DNA of 64,000 nucleotides, taken from Chryseobacterium sp. 18061 (GTDB lineage Bacteria > Pseudomonadota > Gammaproteobacteria > Enterobacterales > Enterobacteriaceae). This document shows, piece by piece, positions 1 to 6,813 of the stretch. The notes below the pieces were generated by a model that was not told where the DNA came from, ran no database searches, and was given only the letters and a program-made list of their open reading frames with translations. The stretch spans positions 124,001 to 188,000 of the forward strand of contig CACSKA010000004.1 in the NCBI GenBank assembly GCA_902706205.1, read 5' to 3'. A program made the position numbers and the translations under genes. Numbering within the stretch: the first letter of the stretch is position 1; each line of letters begins with the position of its first letter.

Positions 1-92
1 GTTTTATTGGTGATGCTCTCCAGCCACATGGACAAAACAGCCTGTGCCTGTTCAATCTGACAGGCGGCATCAATCAGTTGTAACTGGCTCAT
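1..92 (-). CDS. Partial small protein of P4-like element (cut by window start)
   Basis: An open frame starts with ATG at 92 and stays open for 30 codons to the left edge, beginning MSQLQLIDAACQIEQ. Its ATG overlaps the TGA of the 65-aa gene upstream (ATGA), so it reads as the next coupled gene in the same chain. Nothing can be said about function. The rest of the gene and of the element lies outside the window. Confidence 0.6.
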   Translation of the reverse strand, partial: MSQLQLIDAACQIEQAQAVLSMWLESITNK

Positions 93-286
93 GCTTTAGC
101 CTCCCGTTCAGCCAGCTCTTCAATCATCCAGGACGCTACGTCACCGGGAAGACGTTTAAGCAGGGTGGCAATCGCCGACACTTCGCAATCAGTGAGGTGA
201 TGGGGGAAGTCTTCCACCAGACGGGCAATGATTTCAGTCTGGTGGGCGCGTTCTGCTGCCTGCTCTAAGGTGAGTTCACGGCTCAT
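89..286 (-). CDS. Small 65-aa protein of P4-like element
   Basis: A 65-residue, acidic, probably helical protein (MSRELTLEQAAERAHQTE...). I do not recognise a named family. The reason to call it real is context: its ATG overlaps the stop of the Ash/Icd-like gene (ATGA at 283-286), and its own stop overlaps the start of the next gene in the same way. Such tight coupling of small genes downstream of an AlpA regulator is usual in P4-like satellites. Function unknown. Confidence 0.6.
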   Translation of the reverse strand: MSRELTLEQAAERAHQTEIIARLVEDFPHHLTDCEVSAIATLLKRLPGDVASWMIEELAEREAKA

Positions 287-474
287 GCTGCCACCTCCAG
301 ACGGATACGGCCTGCAAAGAAACAGACGTGATCACGCGCCAGAGTGCGGCGGGCTTCGCGCTCAGTTTCAGCAGCAACATGATGGATTTTGGCGGTAATT
401 GTCAGCATGTCGCGGCGAACGGCAGCGATTAGCCATATGAATTTGGTCTGAGACTGGGTAGGGGCCGTCATCAT
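283..474 (-). CDS. Nested 63-aa Icd-like product (internal start)
   Basis: Within the Ash-like frame, ATG 474 (followed by a second ATG at 471) has AAAGGAG about nine bases upstream, better than many starts in this element. It would give a 63-aa protein starting MMTAPTQSQTKFIW, which is the size and shape of stand-alone Icd-like proteins in related elements: a beta-strand start, then AAETEREARRTLARDH, then a short hydrophobic end. Inference: the tail is an independently translated small protein. In P1, Icd-type proteins interfere with host division; whether this one does is unknown. Confidence 0.5.
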   Translation of the reverse strand: MMTAPTQSQTKFIWLIAAVRRDMLTITAKIHHVAAETEREARRTLARDHVCFFAGRIRLEVAA

Positions 475-1305
475 AATGATGATCTCCTTTGTGTGTTTTA
501 AGGAGTCACCACCAGAGTTTCCACGCTCGTGATTGGTGGTGACACTGACAGGGGTGGAAATACCGGACACAAAGGAAACCGGCCAGCCCGAAAGCTGCCC
601 TGCCAGCGCCACCATAGATTCTGTGCGGATCTGTTCCGCTGAATACGGGGATACTGACATTACGACAATAAAAAAGACGCTATAGGCGTCTGTTGTCGCC
701 TTTATGTTTTCCGGGTTTCCACGCCCGGCACCAGATTTTGCTGGTGCGCTATAACCATAAACCGGGTTGGCGATAGTCAGCAAGCCCTTTTTTATGGACT
801 CCGAAAATTCGCCTTCGCCGTTTATCAACAAGCCCGGTAATTTCAGGTCTGTGCCTCGCGTAGTGACAGCAATAAAACCTTCAGTGCCACCAGCAACAGC
901 ATTCTGCATGTCAGGTTTTGTGAGGTTCAGACTAAGTTTTACTAAGCCCTGAACCATAACAATTGATAACAGGCTGCTGCTCTCTGCTTCAGGTCTTTTC
1001 AGGTTCTGAGGGTTAGCATCACCCCGCATGGTTCTGCAAGATCTGCTTACGCACGTGCGCGTACTGGTCTCAAAACTGCCCACGTCACAACGATGAGGAA
1101 ATGATGAGATGGCATTAGCTGGCGCTGTTTTGCCTGCTTTACTCTCATGCGCGCGTATACGCGTATCGCTTTCGAAACTCACTGGCAGATGATAACCATC
1201 GCAATTTGTCGCATTCTCGCCGCGTTCTGCCATGCTCCGAACGTTAACATTTGCATACATCAGGCCAGCCAGGGGAAAGGCTTTATTCTGGATGGAAGCC
1301 ATCAT
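283..1305 (-). CDS. Ash family / Icd-like protein of P4-like satellite
   Basis: A 340-aa frame that resembles the Ash/host-cell-division-inhibitor (Icd-like) proteins of P4-like prophages. It carries the typical stretch around SVSPYSAEQIRTESMVALAG and an Icd-like tail of about 63 residues ending in CFFAGRIRL. The frame could extend to 1419, but ATG 1305 has a GGAGGTG ribosome site and overlaps the upstream stop, so I chose it. A second strong ribosome site (AAAGGAG) precedes in-frame ATGs at 474 and 471, so the tail may also be made alone. Family naming is from memory. The biochemical role of Ash proteins is not established, and the middle of the frame is low in recognisable domains. Confidence 0.6.
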   Translation of the reverse strand: MMASIQNKAFPLAGLMYANVNVRSMAERGENATNCDGYHLPVSFESDTRIRAHESKAGKTAPANAISSFPHRCDVGSFETSTRTCVSRSCRTMRGDANPQNLKRPEAESSSLLSIVMVQGLVKLSLNLTKPDMQNAVAGGTEGFIAVTTRGTDLKLPGLLINGEGEFSESIKKGLLTIANPVYGYSAPAKSGAGRGNPENIKATTDAYSVFFIVVMSVSPYSAEQIRTESMVALAGQLSGWPVSFVSGISTPVSVTTNHERGNSGGDSLKHTKEIIIMMTAPTQSQTKFIWLIAAVRRDMLTITAKIHHVAAETEREARRTLARDHVCFFAGRIRLEVAA

Positions 1306-1754
1306 GCGATCACCTCCACTTTCAACCCACCAGCGGTAAAGCCCTGCACGCGAACACCATCGACACGGTGACGCTTCTTTGTCAGGAAGTGGATGTGATC
1401 GGCGTAGACGTTCTGCCACTTGCCATCGAGCGCCACGCGTTTAAACCACGGATGCGGCGTTGTAATGGTCTGGACAACTACGCTACAGCCCTTGTGCTGT
1501 GCGGGTTCTTCTGTGCACACCCCCTTATCATTACCGGTGACGCGATATAGCCAGAAGCTGGATAATTTCCCTGTCAGTTTGCGGGTGCGAACCGGCACAT
1601 AACTGGCTTTGCGCATCGCCTGCCCGAAGGCAGCATCATCCGGGTAATACTGGCGGCGCAGTTCAGTGGGAACTGATACCGCAAAGCTGCGGGTGGTCGG
1701 ATATTCCTGCCACTGATCCACCAGGTCGAAAGGCAATCCGTTAACGTTACGCAT
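1302..1754 (-). CDS. Hypothetical 150-aa protein of P4-like element
   Basis: A 150-residue basic protein (MRNVNGLPFDLVDQWQ...) with no motif I can name. It overlaps the end of the antirepressor-like gene by eight bases, and its TGA overlaps the ATG of the Ash-like gene, so it belongs to the element's coupled chain. Similar-sized genes of unknown function lie between antirepressor and Ash-like genes in related prophages. No membrane segment or signal peptide is visible. Confidence 0.6.
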   Translation of the reverse strand: MRNVNGLPFDLVDQWQEYPTTRSFAVSVPTELRRQYYPDDAAFGQAMRKASYVPVRTRKLTGKLSSFWLYRVTGNDKGVCTEEPAQHKGCSVVVQTITTPHPWFKRVALDGKWQNVYADHIHFLTKKRHRVDGVRVQGFTAGGLKVEVIA

Positions 1755-2556
1755 GATTCGCCCCCAGATGCTTTGCTAACCAGCGTTGAGAAAGGCGCAT
1801 CAGCTCGGCTTTACGCTGCTCATACTCCATGCCCATATCAATCAGCGTGATATTGGTGCTTTCCAGATAGGCGTGATGCTCCAGTTGCCCGGCATTCATG
1901 CTGTCTCGCGGTTCGCCTGTAATGTCGTTAGCCTGCGCCCACTGCTTTGCCGTCATGCCACCCAGCACAATGCGGGCGATCATGTTGCTCTCATTCGTGT
2001 AGTGCCGGGCCTGTGTCTGCTTTCCCTGTTCGGCGCGGGCACTTTGCAGGGCGACGCACATCGGTTTGAACAGACTGGCGGCACCGATACGGGCTTTGAG
2101 CTGTCGGCGGTACTGCGCAGCAATCTCCGGCACGCTGCGGCTTAATGCTTCCTCGCACTGGATGAAGTAACGGCGAACGGCGCGACCCTGTTCGTTGCGC
2201 TCAACCATTGACAGTTCTTTAGCCATATCCAGAGATAGCAGGTAATCATGCTCAATCTGTTGGCGACATTTTGCGCTCCCCGAAACGGGTGAGCTCAAAT
2301 TTTCAACGGTGATGTAATCCACACCAGCTGCAAAACCATACTGACTAATGCGCCCTTTAATCCAGGTTGTGAAGTCTCGGCCAACACCCATCGCGCGGTG
2401 TAATGCTTTAGCGCTCGCAATGTTGGTATCACGCCCGCCAATTTGACCGGAAATAACGGGAACAATAGCGGCAAAGTCATTATTGCTATATTCGCCCAAG
2501 CTAACGTTGGATTGTGGGGCGGCCTCCGAATTGAATCGGCTTTTTTCGATAGTCAT
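1747..2556 (-). CDS. AntA/AntB-type antirepressor-like protein
   Basis: A 269-aa protein whose residues about 45-135 match the AntA/AntB antirepressor domain pattern: N-terminal ALHRAMGVGRDFTTWIKGRI, then DYLLSLDMAKELSMVERNEQG, then RRYFIQCE. This domain occurs in temperate phages and satellites, where such proteins relieve repression or act in regulation. The C-terminal half (about 140-269) is helical and not recognised. It follows the 144-aa gene by 13 bases and overlaps the next gene. Domain call is confident; its target in this element is unknown. Confidence 0.75.
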   Translation of the reverse strand: MTIEKSRFNSEAAPQSNVSLGEYSNNDFAAIVPVISGQIGGRDTNIASAKALHRAMGVGRDFTTWIKGRISQYGFAAGVDYITVENLSSPVSGSAKCRQQIEHDYLLSLDMAKELSMVERNEQGRAVRRYFIQCEEALSRSVPEIAAQYRRQLKARIGAASLFKPMCVALQSARAEQGKQTQARHYTNESNMIARIVLGGMTAKQWAQANDITGEPRDSMNAGQLEHHAYLESTNITLIDMGMEYEQRKAELMRLSQRWLAKHLGANHA

Positions 2557-2569
2557 GTTTTCGGCTCCG

Positions 2570-3004
2570 TTATGCGGCGTTAAACGCGTCCGGGTAGAGG
2601 TTCAGAATGTCGGTAATATCCTGCTGAGATAGCCCGTGATGTTCATTAATGTCGGCGTTATGGTTTACGAGCTGGATAACCTTGAGAACGTCACCACGGC
2701 TGGCAAAGCGGTAGCGCAGGTGTGCGCCGATGCCATCCGGGTTCTTCTCGTCGATGCGCTCCAGTTGAATATCAAGCTGGCGCTCCAGCTCCGACGCATA
2801 ATTGCGGCCAGATGAAAGACGGCAATAGCGGAGAATGTCGTTTTCTGTCCATCCCTCTACGCCAGTGCGCAGCATATAGACGCGGGCACGGTGTTTCTTT
2901 GGGGTGCGCTTAGGCACTTGTACCGGGCTGGTGGTCGGCGTAGTATCAGACGTGCGAATATCTGAGTTAGCCGCCTGCTGTACGGGGCGGTTTTTCTTTT
3001 CCAT
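2570..3004 (-). CDS. Hypothetical 144-aa protein downstream of AlpA
   Basis: A 144-residue protein with a polar, Pro/Thr/Lys-rich first 40 residues that looks disordered, followed by a folded helical part (GVEGWTENDILRYCRLSSGR, then SRGDVLKVIQLVNHN). Its ATG overlaps the TAA of alpA (TAATG at 3002-3006), so the two are probably translationally coupled. I do not recognise the family. The position directly after an AlpA regulator suggests a regulatory or replication-linked role, but that is inference only. Confidence 0.6.
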   Translation of the reverse strand: MEKKNRPVQQAANSDIRTSDTTPTTSPVQVPKRTPKKHRARVYMLRTGVEGWTENDILRYCRLSSGRNYASELERQLDIQLERIDEKNPDGIGAHLRYRFASRGDVLKVIQLVNHNADINEHHGLSQQDITDILNLYPDAFNAA

Positions 3005-3222
3005 TACGCCACCTTCCCGCGACGTTCTGCCAGCCAGTTATTAATCTCTACCGCATCAAAGGCGGTCACGTTATCGGTAAGTTTCACCGGGCGCGGCAGT
3101 GTGCCGTTCTTCACCCAGCGATCGATGGTTGGCATGGATACACCCAGCAGTTCCGGCATGCGAAAGCGACGGATGTACCCTTTGGTAGGAATGGCTGATA
3201 GTGCTGCTTGATTGGCTGTCAT
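3004..3222 (-). CDS. AlpA family DNA-binding regulator
   Basis: A 72-aa AlpA/Vis-type protein. The recognisable part is RRFRMPELLGVSMPTIDRWVKNGTLPRP (written here as the segment about residues 19-46), the MerR-like winged helix of this family, followed by FDAVEINNWL. In P4, Vis acts as excisionase and represses its own region; E. coli AlpA activates intA of CP4-57. The gene is the first of the coupled chain that runs to the left edge. The 497-bp region upstream holds several sets of short repeats that are candidate binding sites. Length is normal for the family. Confidence 0.85.
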   Translation of the reverse strand: MTANQAALSAIPTKGYIRRFRMPELLGVSMPTIDRWVKNGTLPRPVKLTDNVTAFDAVEINNWLAERRGKVA

Positions 3223-3719
3223 AGTCCCGTAACTCCTGTGATAGCTGGTGAAGTTACGTCGAGTTTAGTGTTTGGTTACTCAGTGCTTCCAGCAAAAATA
3301 GAATCTATCAAAAGAAACTAAAAATCTATTGATAGAAATTGAATCTATTGAAAGATATGCATAGTTTATTTACGACAACCATCTTCGATATCATTGAATT
3401 TCAATAGGTTATACTTTTATAAAAGGTTTTATTTTTCAACGTCTTACATCTTTCATCATCTTTTGCTGTTTACCGTTCTCTTTTTACATTTAAAAACAGT
3501 CGGCGACAATCAACGACTTATAACGACTTACAATGTCTCATGACGGCTTATGATGGCGTTAGTTTGGCATTGGTAGTTACTGCAAGTGAACCGGGGTGAA
3601 TTGGTATGAACTTGGGTGAACTGAGGTGTATTTGTTGGTCAGAAGAATTATATGACTGTCAGCATAACTAACTCATGCCCCTCATGAGTGATGTCATTTG
3701 GGGTATGAGTTAGCTTGAT
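3223..3719. promoter_or_regulatory. Control region between alpA and the 216-aa gene with iteron arrays
   Basis: No gene is visible in these 497 bases, which are more AT-rich than the backbone. Four kinds of structure are seen. Three AATCTATYRA repeats at 3302, 3323 and 3342 lie close to alpA. A tandem of five 10-bp units at 3512-3561 has consensus near AACGACTTAT. A second tandem of five 10-bp units at 3585-3634 has the core TGAA (TGTA in the last) every ten bases. A 14-bp inverted repeat lies at 3668-3681/3700-3713. They probably serve AlpA/Vis, integrase or a replication protein. Confidence 0.7.
3668..3713. repeat. 14-bp inverted repeat beside the 216-aa gene
   Basis: CTAACTCATGCCCC at 3668-3681 pairs with GGGGTATGAGTTAG at 3700-3713, with 13 of 14 matches and an 18-base loop. 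It lies directly downstream of the 216-aa gene's stop. There is no T-run on the minus strand after it, so it is not a standard terminator. It may be a protein-binding site or an RNA structure. Confidence 0.6.
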
Positions 3720-4370
3720 TCATTCGTGGTCATGTATAGCTGACAGCGCTTGGGATGCTTTCGCAAGAAACGTTGCTTTAGCGATCCCTTTGGGTGAGAT
3801 TCCCTCTGCTTTGATTAACTCCTCTATATCGCGATGTATAGCTGTACAGTTTGGTTTTCCGGCTTGGATATAGGACGATGAGCCTGATTTTTTTATTAGC
3901 AAATGAATTAACACGCCCATCATCTTCATGGTCCCGTTTTCTTCATCTTGCTTTCTATGCTGCCCACGGCCGCTTCGGTTAGTGTCTTTTATATAGTTGA
4001 CTAACTGAAGTCCTCCCAAGCTACGGGCTTTGTCTTCCCATCCTTTAGTACCCCTGAGGTCATCAATTGCCTCTGATACTTTCTGAACGATAATATCCGG
4101 CGTGTCTTGGTCTATAAACGAGTAAGAAGCTAATAAAACATCTAACGCATGCCACGCCTCATCTTTGCTTGTTTTCACCCCTCGATGTACTTTGATTGCA
4201 CGAGCAATGCTTGTTCGAACAAATTCGACATATTCAAAATTTTCAGAAGGTACATCGCTAATGCGCATCGATGGACTCAAACCTGCAAGCGCTAAAGCCA
4301 TTTCGTGAGGGGTTATTGATACCGACACGCAGAGTCTTTCAATTGGTGATTTACGCAAGATACCTTTCAT
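3720..4370 (-). CDS. Unknown 216-aa protein coupled to the integrase
   Basis: A 216-residue, mostly helical soluble protein without a motif I can name. Features seen: hydrophobic patches at about 22-32, a basic, glycine-poor linker near 130-145 (RSGRGQHRKQDEENG), and a helical C-terminus ending AIHDHE. Its ATG overlaps the integrase stop (4367-4370), so it is expressed with int. It has no counterpart in the E. coli backbone. Inference: it is cargo of the element or a recombination accessory factor. Nothing in the sequence supports a specific role such as defence. Confidence 0.65.
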   Translation of the reverse strand: MKGILRKSPIERLCVSVSITPHEMALALAGLSPSMRISDVPSENFEYVEFVRTSIARAIKVHRGVKTSKDEAWHALDVLLASYSFIDQDTPDIIVQKVSEAIDDLRGTKGWEDKARSLGGLQLVNYIKDTNRSGRGQHRKQDEENGTMKMMGVLIHLLIKKSGSSSYIQAGKPNCTAIHRDIEELIKAEGISPKGIAKATFLAKASQALSAIHDHE

Positions 4371-5635
4371 TGTTTTCTCCTGCTTTGGTCAAAAGGCGTC
4401 ACGTTGTACTCGTCACCACTTTCCAGCGCCACCAGAAGATCAGCCCATTGCGCCAGCGCCGCTTTCCGTTCCTCAAAATACTGGTAGCGGTTATAAATCC
4501 CTTCAACGCCCTTAATGCGGTGGTTAAGGCAGCGTTCGGCCACAACTGGATCAACGCCCAGCGCGGCTAAATGGGTACGAGCTGTGCGTCGGAAGTCGTG
4601 AATGGTGTAATTGAGCACGTCGGGCATTTCACGGCGTACCTTTGCCAGGGCAACGGGTAGGGTGCTTTCCTGAATGTGGGGGATCATTCTGCTTTGCATC
4701 TTTCTGGCTGGAAGTACCCACGCGCTATTGCATGAGAACGTGTGTAACTCTTTCAGCCATTCGACGGCCTGCGGGGGTAATGGTATGTCTATCGCATCGC
4801 CATTTTTGCTGCGTTCCTCTGGCAGGTGCCATATTGCCGCGGCTAAGTCGAACTCTTCCCATCGAGCGGCGCATAGCTCCATTTTGCGGACACAAAGCGA
4901 CAACAGTAACTTAAACGTGAGCTCGTTCTGTCGGCTGAACCCTTTGGCCATGCGCATAGCCTGGAATAACCGGATTAGTTCATCACGGGTAAGCCAGCGG
5001 TCACGGCTTACCTCTTTCCCGCCAGCGTCGGACACCTCAAAGGCTGAACACGGATTAATCTCCAGCGCGTGCCGTTTAATCCCGTAATCGAATATGCGGC
5101 GCGTCCAGCGTAGAACGTCCGTCGCTATGGTTGGCGCTCCCCGATCAACGATACCTTTCAGCATGTCGTCAATGTGGCGGGGCTTCACGTCCTCAACCTT
5201 CATATTGCCAATACACGGGTTTATATCTTTATCGATACGGCGGCGGAGTATGTCTGGGTGCTTCCAGCGGGGTAGTATCTGGCGCTCAAAGTATTCAGCA
5301 GCCAGCTCTGAAACGCGCATAGCGTTCTTTTCCGCTTCAATCTTTTCCAGTGCTTCGGTTTTACGTTCCTGCTTCTCTCCGGCCACGTCATAACCCAGCG
5401 CAACACGCGCCGATAACTCTTTGGCTGTCTCTCTGGCTTTGGCTAGTGATAGCTCGGCATACGAGCCGATTAACATAGCGCGTGATTTTCCGACGAACTT
5501 GTACCGAAACCGCCATACAGGAGTTTGATAGTTTTCACGGTAGGACAAGTAAAGTCCGTTTCCGTCTGAACGCCCCTCGAATCGCTCTCCGGCCTTTATC
5601 CATGCCCGGATCTGCATGTCTGTGAGTTTTGGCAT
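4367..5635 (-). CDS. P4-like tyrosine integrase
   Basis: A phage-type site-specific recombinase that would insert and excise the element. From ATG 5635 it is 422 aa, typical for the P4/CP4 family. The frame extends 17 codons further, but MPKLTDMQIRAWIKAGERFE is the usual N-terminus of this family. Order: DUF4102-like N-terminal domain (about 1-95), core-binding domain (about 100-200), catalytic domain (about 210-400). Catalytic residues visible are Arg in LSLCVRKMELCAARW, the HxxR of HDFRRTARTHL, His in LNHR and Tyr in GIYNRYQY. It is the gene nearest yicC, so one end of the element is close by. Confidence 0.92.
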   Translation of the reverse strand: MPKLTDMQIRAWIKAGERFEGRSDGNGLYLSYRENYQTPVWRFRYKFVGKSRAMLIGSYAELSLAKARETAKELSARVALGYDVAGEKQERKTEALEKIEAEKNAMRVSELAAEYFERQILPRWKHPDILRRRIDKDINPCIGNMKVEDVKPRHIDDMLKGIVDRGAPTIATDVLRWTRRIFDYGIKRHALEINPCSAFEVSDAGGKEVSRDRWLTRDELIRLFQAMRMAKGFSRQNELTFKLLLSLCVRKMELCAARWEEFDLAAAIWHLPEERSKNGDAIDIPLPPQAVEWLKELHTFSCNSAWVLPARKMQSRMIPHIQESTLPVALAKVRREMPDVLNYTIHDFRRTARTHLAALGVDPVVAERCLNHRIKGVEGIYNRYQYFEERKAALAQWADLLVALESGDEYNVTPFDQSRRKQ

Positions 5636-5663
5636 TTGCGAATACCTGAACATTGAATAGGGG

Positions 5664-5718
5664 GGTGTACACCTAACCGTGTACATCTAAGCGGTTGGGT
5701 ACACCCAGGTGTACACGC
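5664..5718. repeat. Cluster of GTGTACA repeats upstream of int
   Basis: GGTGTACACC (5664-5673, a perfect palindrome), CGTGTACATC (5679-5688), GGGTACACCC (5697-5706) and AGGTGTACAC (5707-5716) crowd into 53 bases just upstream of the chosen integrase start. Repeats of this kind near an integrase gene are often arm-type integrase sites or an autoregulatory operator. The function here is inferred from position only. Confidence 0.6.
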
Positions 5719-5761
5719 TAATCATGCGCTTTGTTGAATCCTTATGATAGCTCCTGATGAT

Positions 5762-5786
5762 AAAAAAGCCCGCTAATGTGCGGGCT
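5762..5786 (-). terminator. yicC terminator
   Basis: On the minus strand AGCCCGC, a six-base loop and GCGGGCT are followed by a run of six T (plus-strand A-run 5762-5767). It lies about 40 bases after the yicC stop. It is still intact, so the element junction lies on the far side of it or in the short stretch next to it. Confidence 0.85.
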
Positions 5787-5824
5787 TGCTGGTTTTGTGC
5801 GTCTTAGTGATAGCTCTTAAATGT

Positions 5825-6688
5825 TTACTCGATATTTTGAATCTGCTCGCGCATCTGTTCAATCAGCACTTTCAGCTCGATGGCGGAGGTGGTGACTTCA
5901 CTGTTTATTGATTTAGATGCCAGCGTGTTCGATTCACGGTTGAACTCCTGCATCATAAAGTCGAGGCGACGACCCACAGCCTCTTTCTTTTTCAGGATGT
6001 TCCAGGTTTCTTTCACGTGGGCTTCGAGACGATCAAGCTCTTCAGAGACGTCAATACGCTGGGCCATCATGACCAACTCCTGCTCGAGGCGATTGTTCTC
6101 AAGCTGTACCTGTGCATCTTCAAGCTTCGAGACCAGGCGCTCGCGCTGCCACTGGAGAATTTCAGGCATATGCGCACGGACTTTGACAACTTCGGCGCTA
6201 ACGCCGTCAAGCCGTTGTTCAATGAGTGCTTTCAGCGCAGTGCCTTCAGTTTCACGGGCAACGATGAAGTCATCGAGTGCGCCATCAAGAGCAGAGAGGA
6301 TTTCAGCGCTGATTGCATCAAGGTCTTGCTCCTGAGCGGCCATAACTCCCGGCCAACGCAGAATATCTACCGGGTTAACTTCGCCCTCGTCGCTTTGCAT
6401 TTTGACCCAGTTGGCCGCAGTGACCAGCTGTTTCGCCAGCTTTTCGTTGAGAATGAGCTCGCCGGTCGCGCTCGGATCTTGTTCGAAACGCAGGGTACAT
6501 TCGACCTTCCCACGCGTCAGACGGGCACGGATACGCTCACGGACAACCGGCTCCAGGCTCCGGAACTGTTCCGGCATGCGGAAGTAAGTTTCGAGATAAC
6601 GCTGGTTTACCGAGCGCAATTCCCACGCGGCACTGCCCCATTCACCTTTGATTTCACGACGGGCGTAGGCGGTCATACTGCGGATCAT
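5825..6688 (-). CDS. yicC: YicC family endoribonuclease
   Basis: 287 aa, the same length as E. coli YicC and near-identical over most of it (starts MIRSMTAYARREIKGEWGSA). The family has a YicC-like N-terminal domain and a DUF1732 C-terminal domain; the E. coli protein has been described as an endoribonuclease that affects small RNA levels. The gene is single, divergent from rph, and followed by its own terminator. A P4-like element sits next to its 3' end. The end of the protein (KVLIEQMREQIQNIE) looks normal, so the insertion has not damaged it. Confidence 0.95.
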   Translation of the reverse strand: MIRSMTAYARREIKGEWGSAAWELRSVNQRYLETYFRMPEQFRSLEPVVRERIRARLTRGKVECTLRFEQDPSATGELILNEKLAKQLVTAANWVKMQSDEGEVNPVDILRWPGVMAAQEQDLDAISAEILSALDGALDDFIVARETEGTALKALIEQRLDGVSAEVVKVRAHMPEILQWQRERLVSKLEDAQVQLENNRLEQELVMMAQRIDVSEELDRLEAHVKETWNILKKKEAVGRRLDFMMQEFNRESNTLASKSINSEVTTSAIELKVLIEQMREQIQNIE

Positions 6689-6771
6689 AGACGTTCCTGT
6701 TTTTAAAGGAGAGATGGGGGGATTATAGCTAGCGGGGCTTTCTCATGATAGGAATAAGCGCGTTTAATCCG

Positions 6772-6777
6772 TATAAT
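6772..6777 (+). promoter_or_regulatory. Likely rph promoter -10 (TATAAT)
   Basis: A perfect TATAAT lies 37 bases upstream of the rph ATG in the short yicC-rph gap. No good -35 hexamer is seen at the usual distance. Confidence 0.5.
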
Positions 6778-6813
6778 GCGCAGCCACATTCGTTTTAAGC
6801 CGGAGATATCATC

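Noticed and set aside
283..1305. P4-type cI immunity RNA in the Ash-like region
   Set aside because: Related satellites carry a small immunity RNA near this place, but I could not identify a matching RNA or its seqA/seqC-like complementary blocks with confidence.
5687..5824. tRNA gene as the integration target of the element
   Set aside because: P4-like integrases often use tRNA genes, but nothing here folds as a tRNA; the neighbour is the protein gene yicC with its own terminator.
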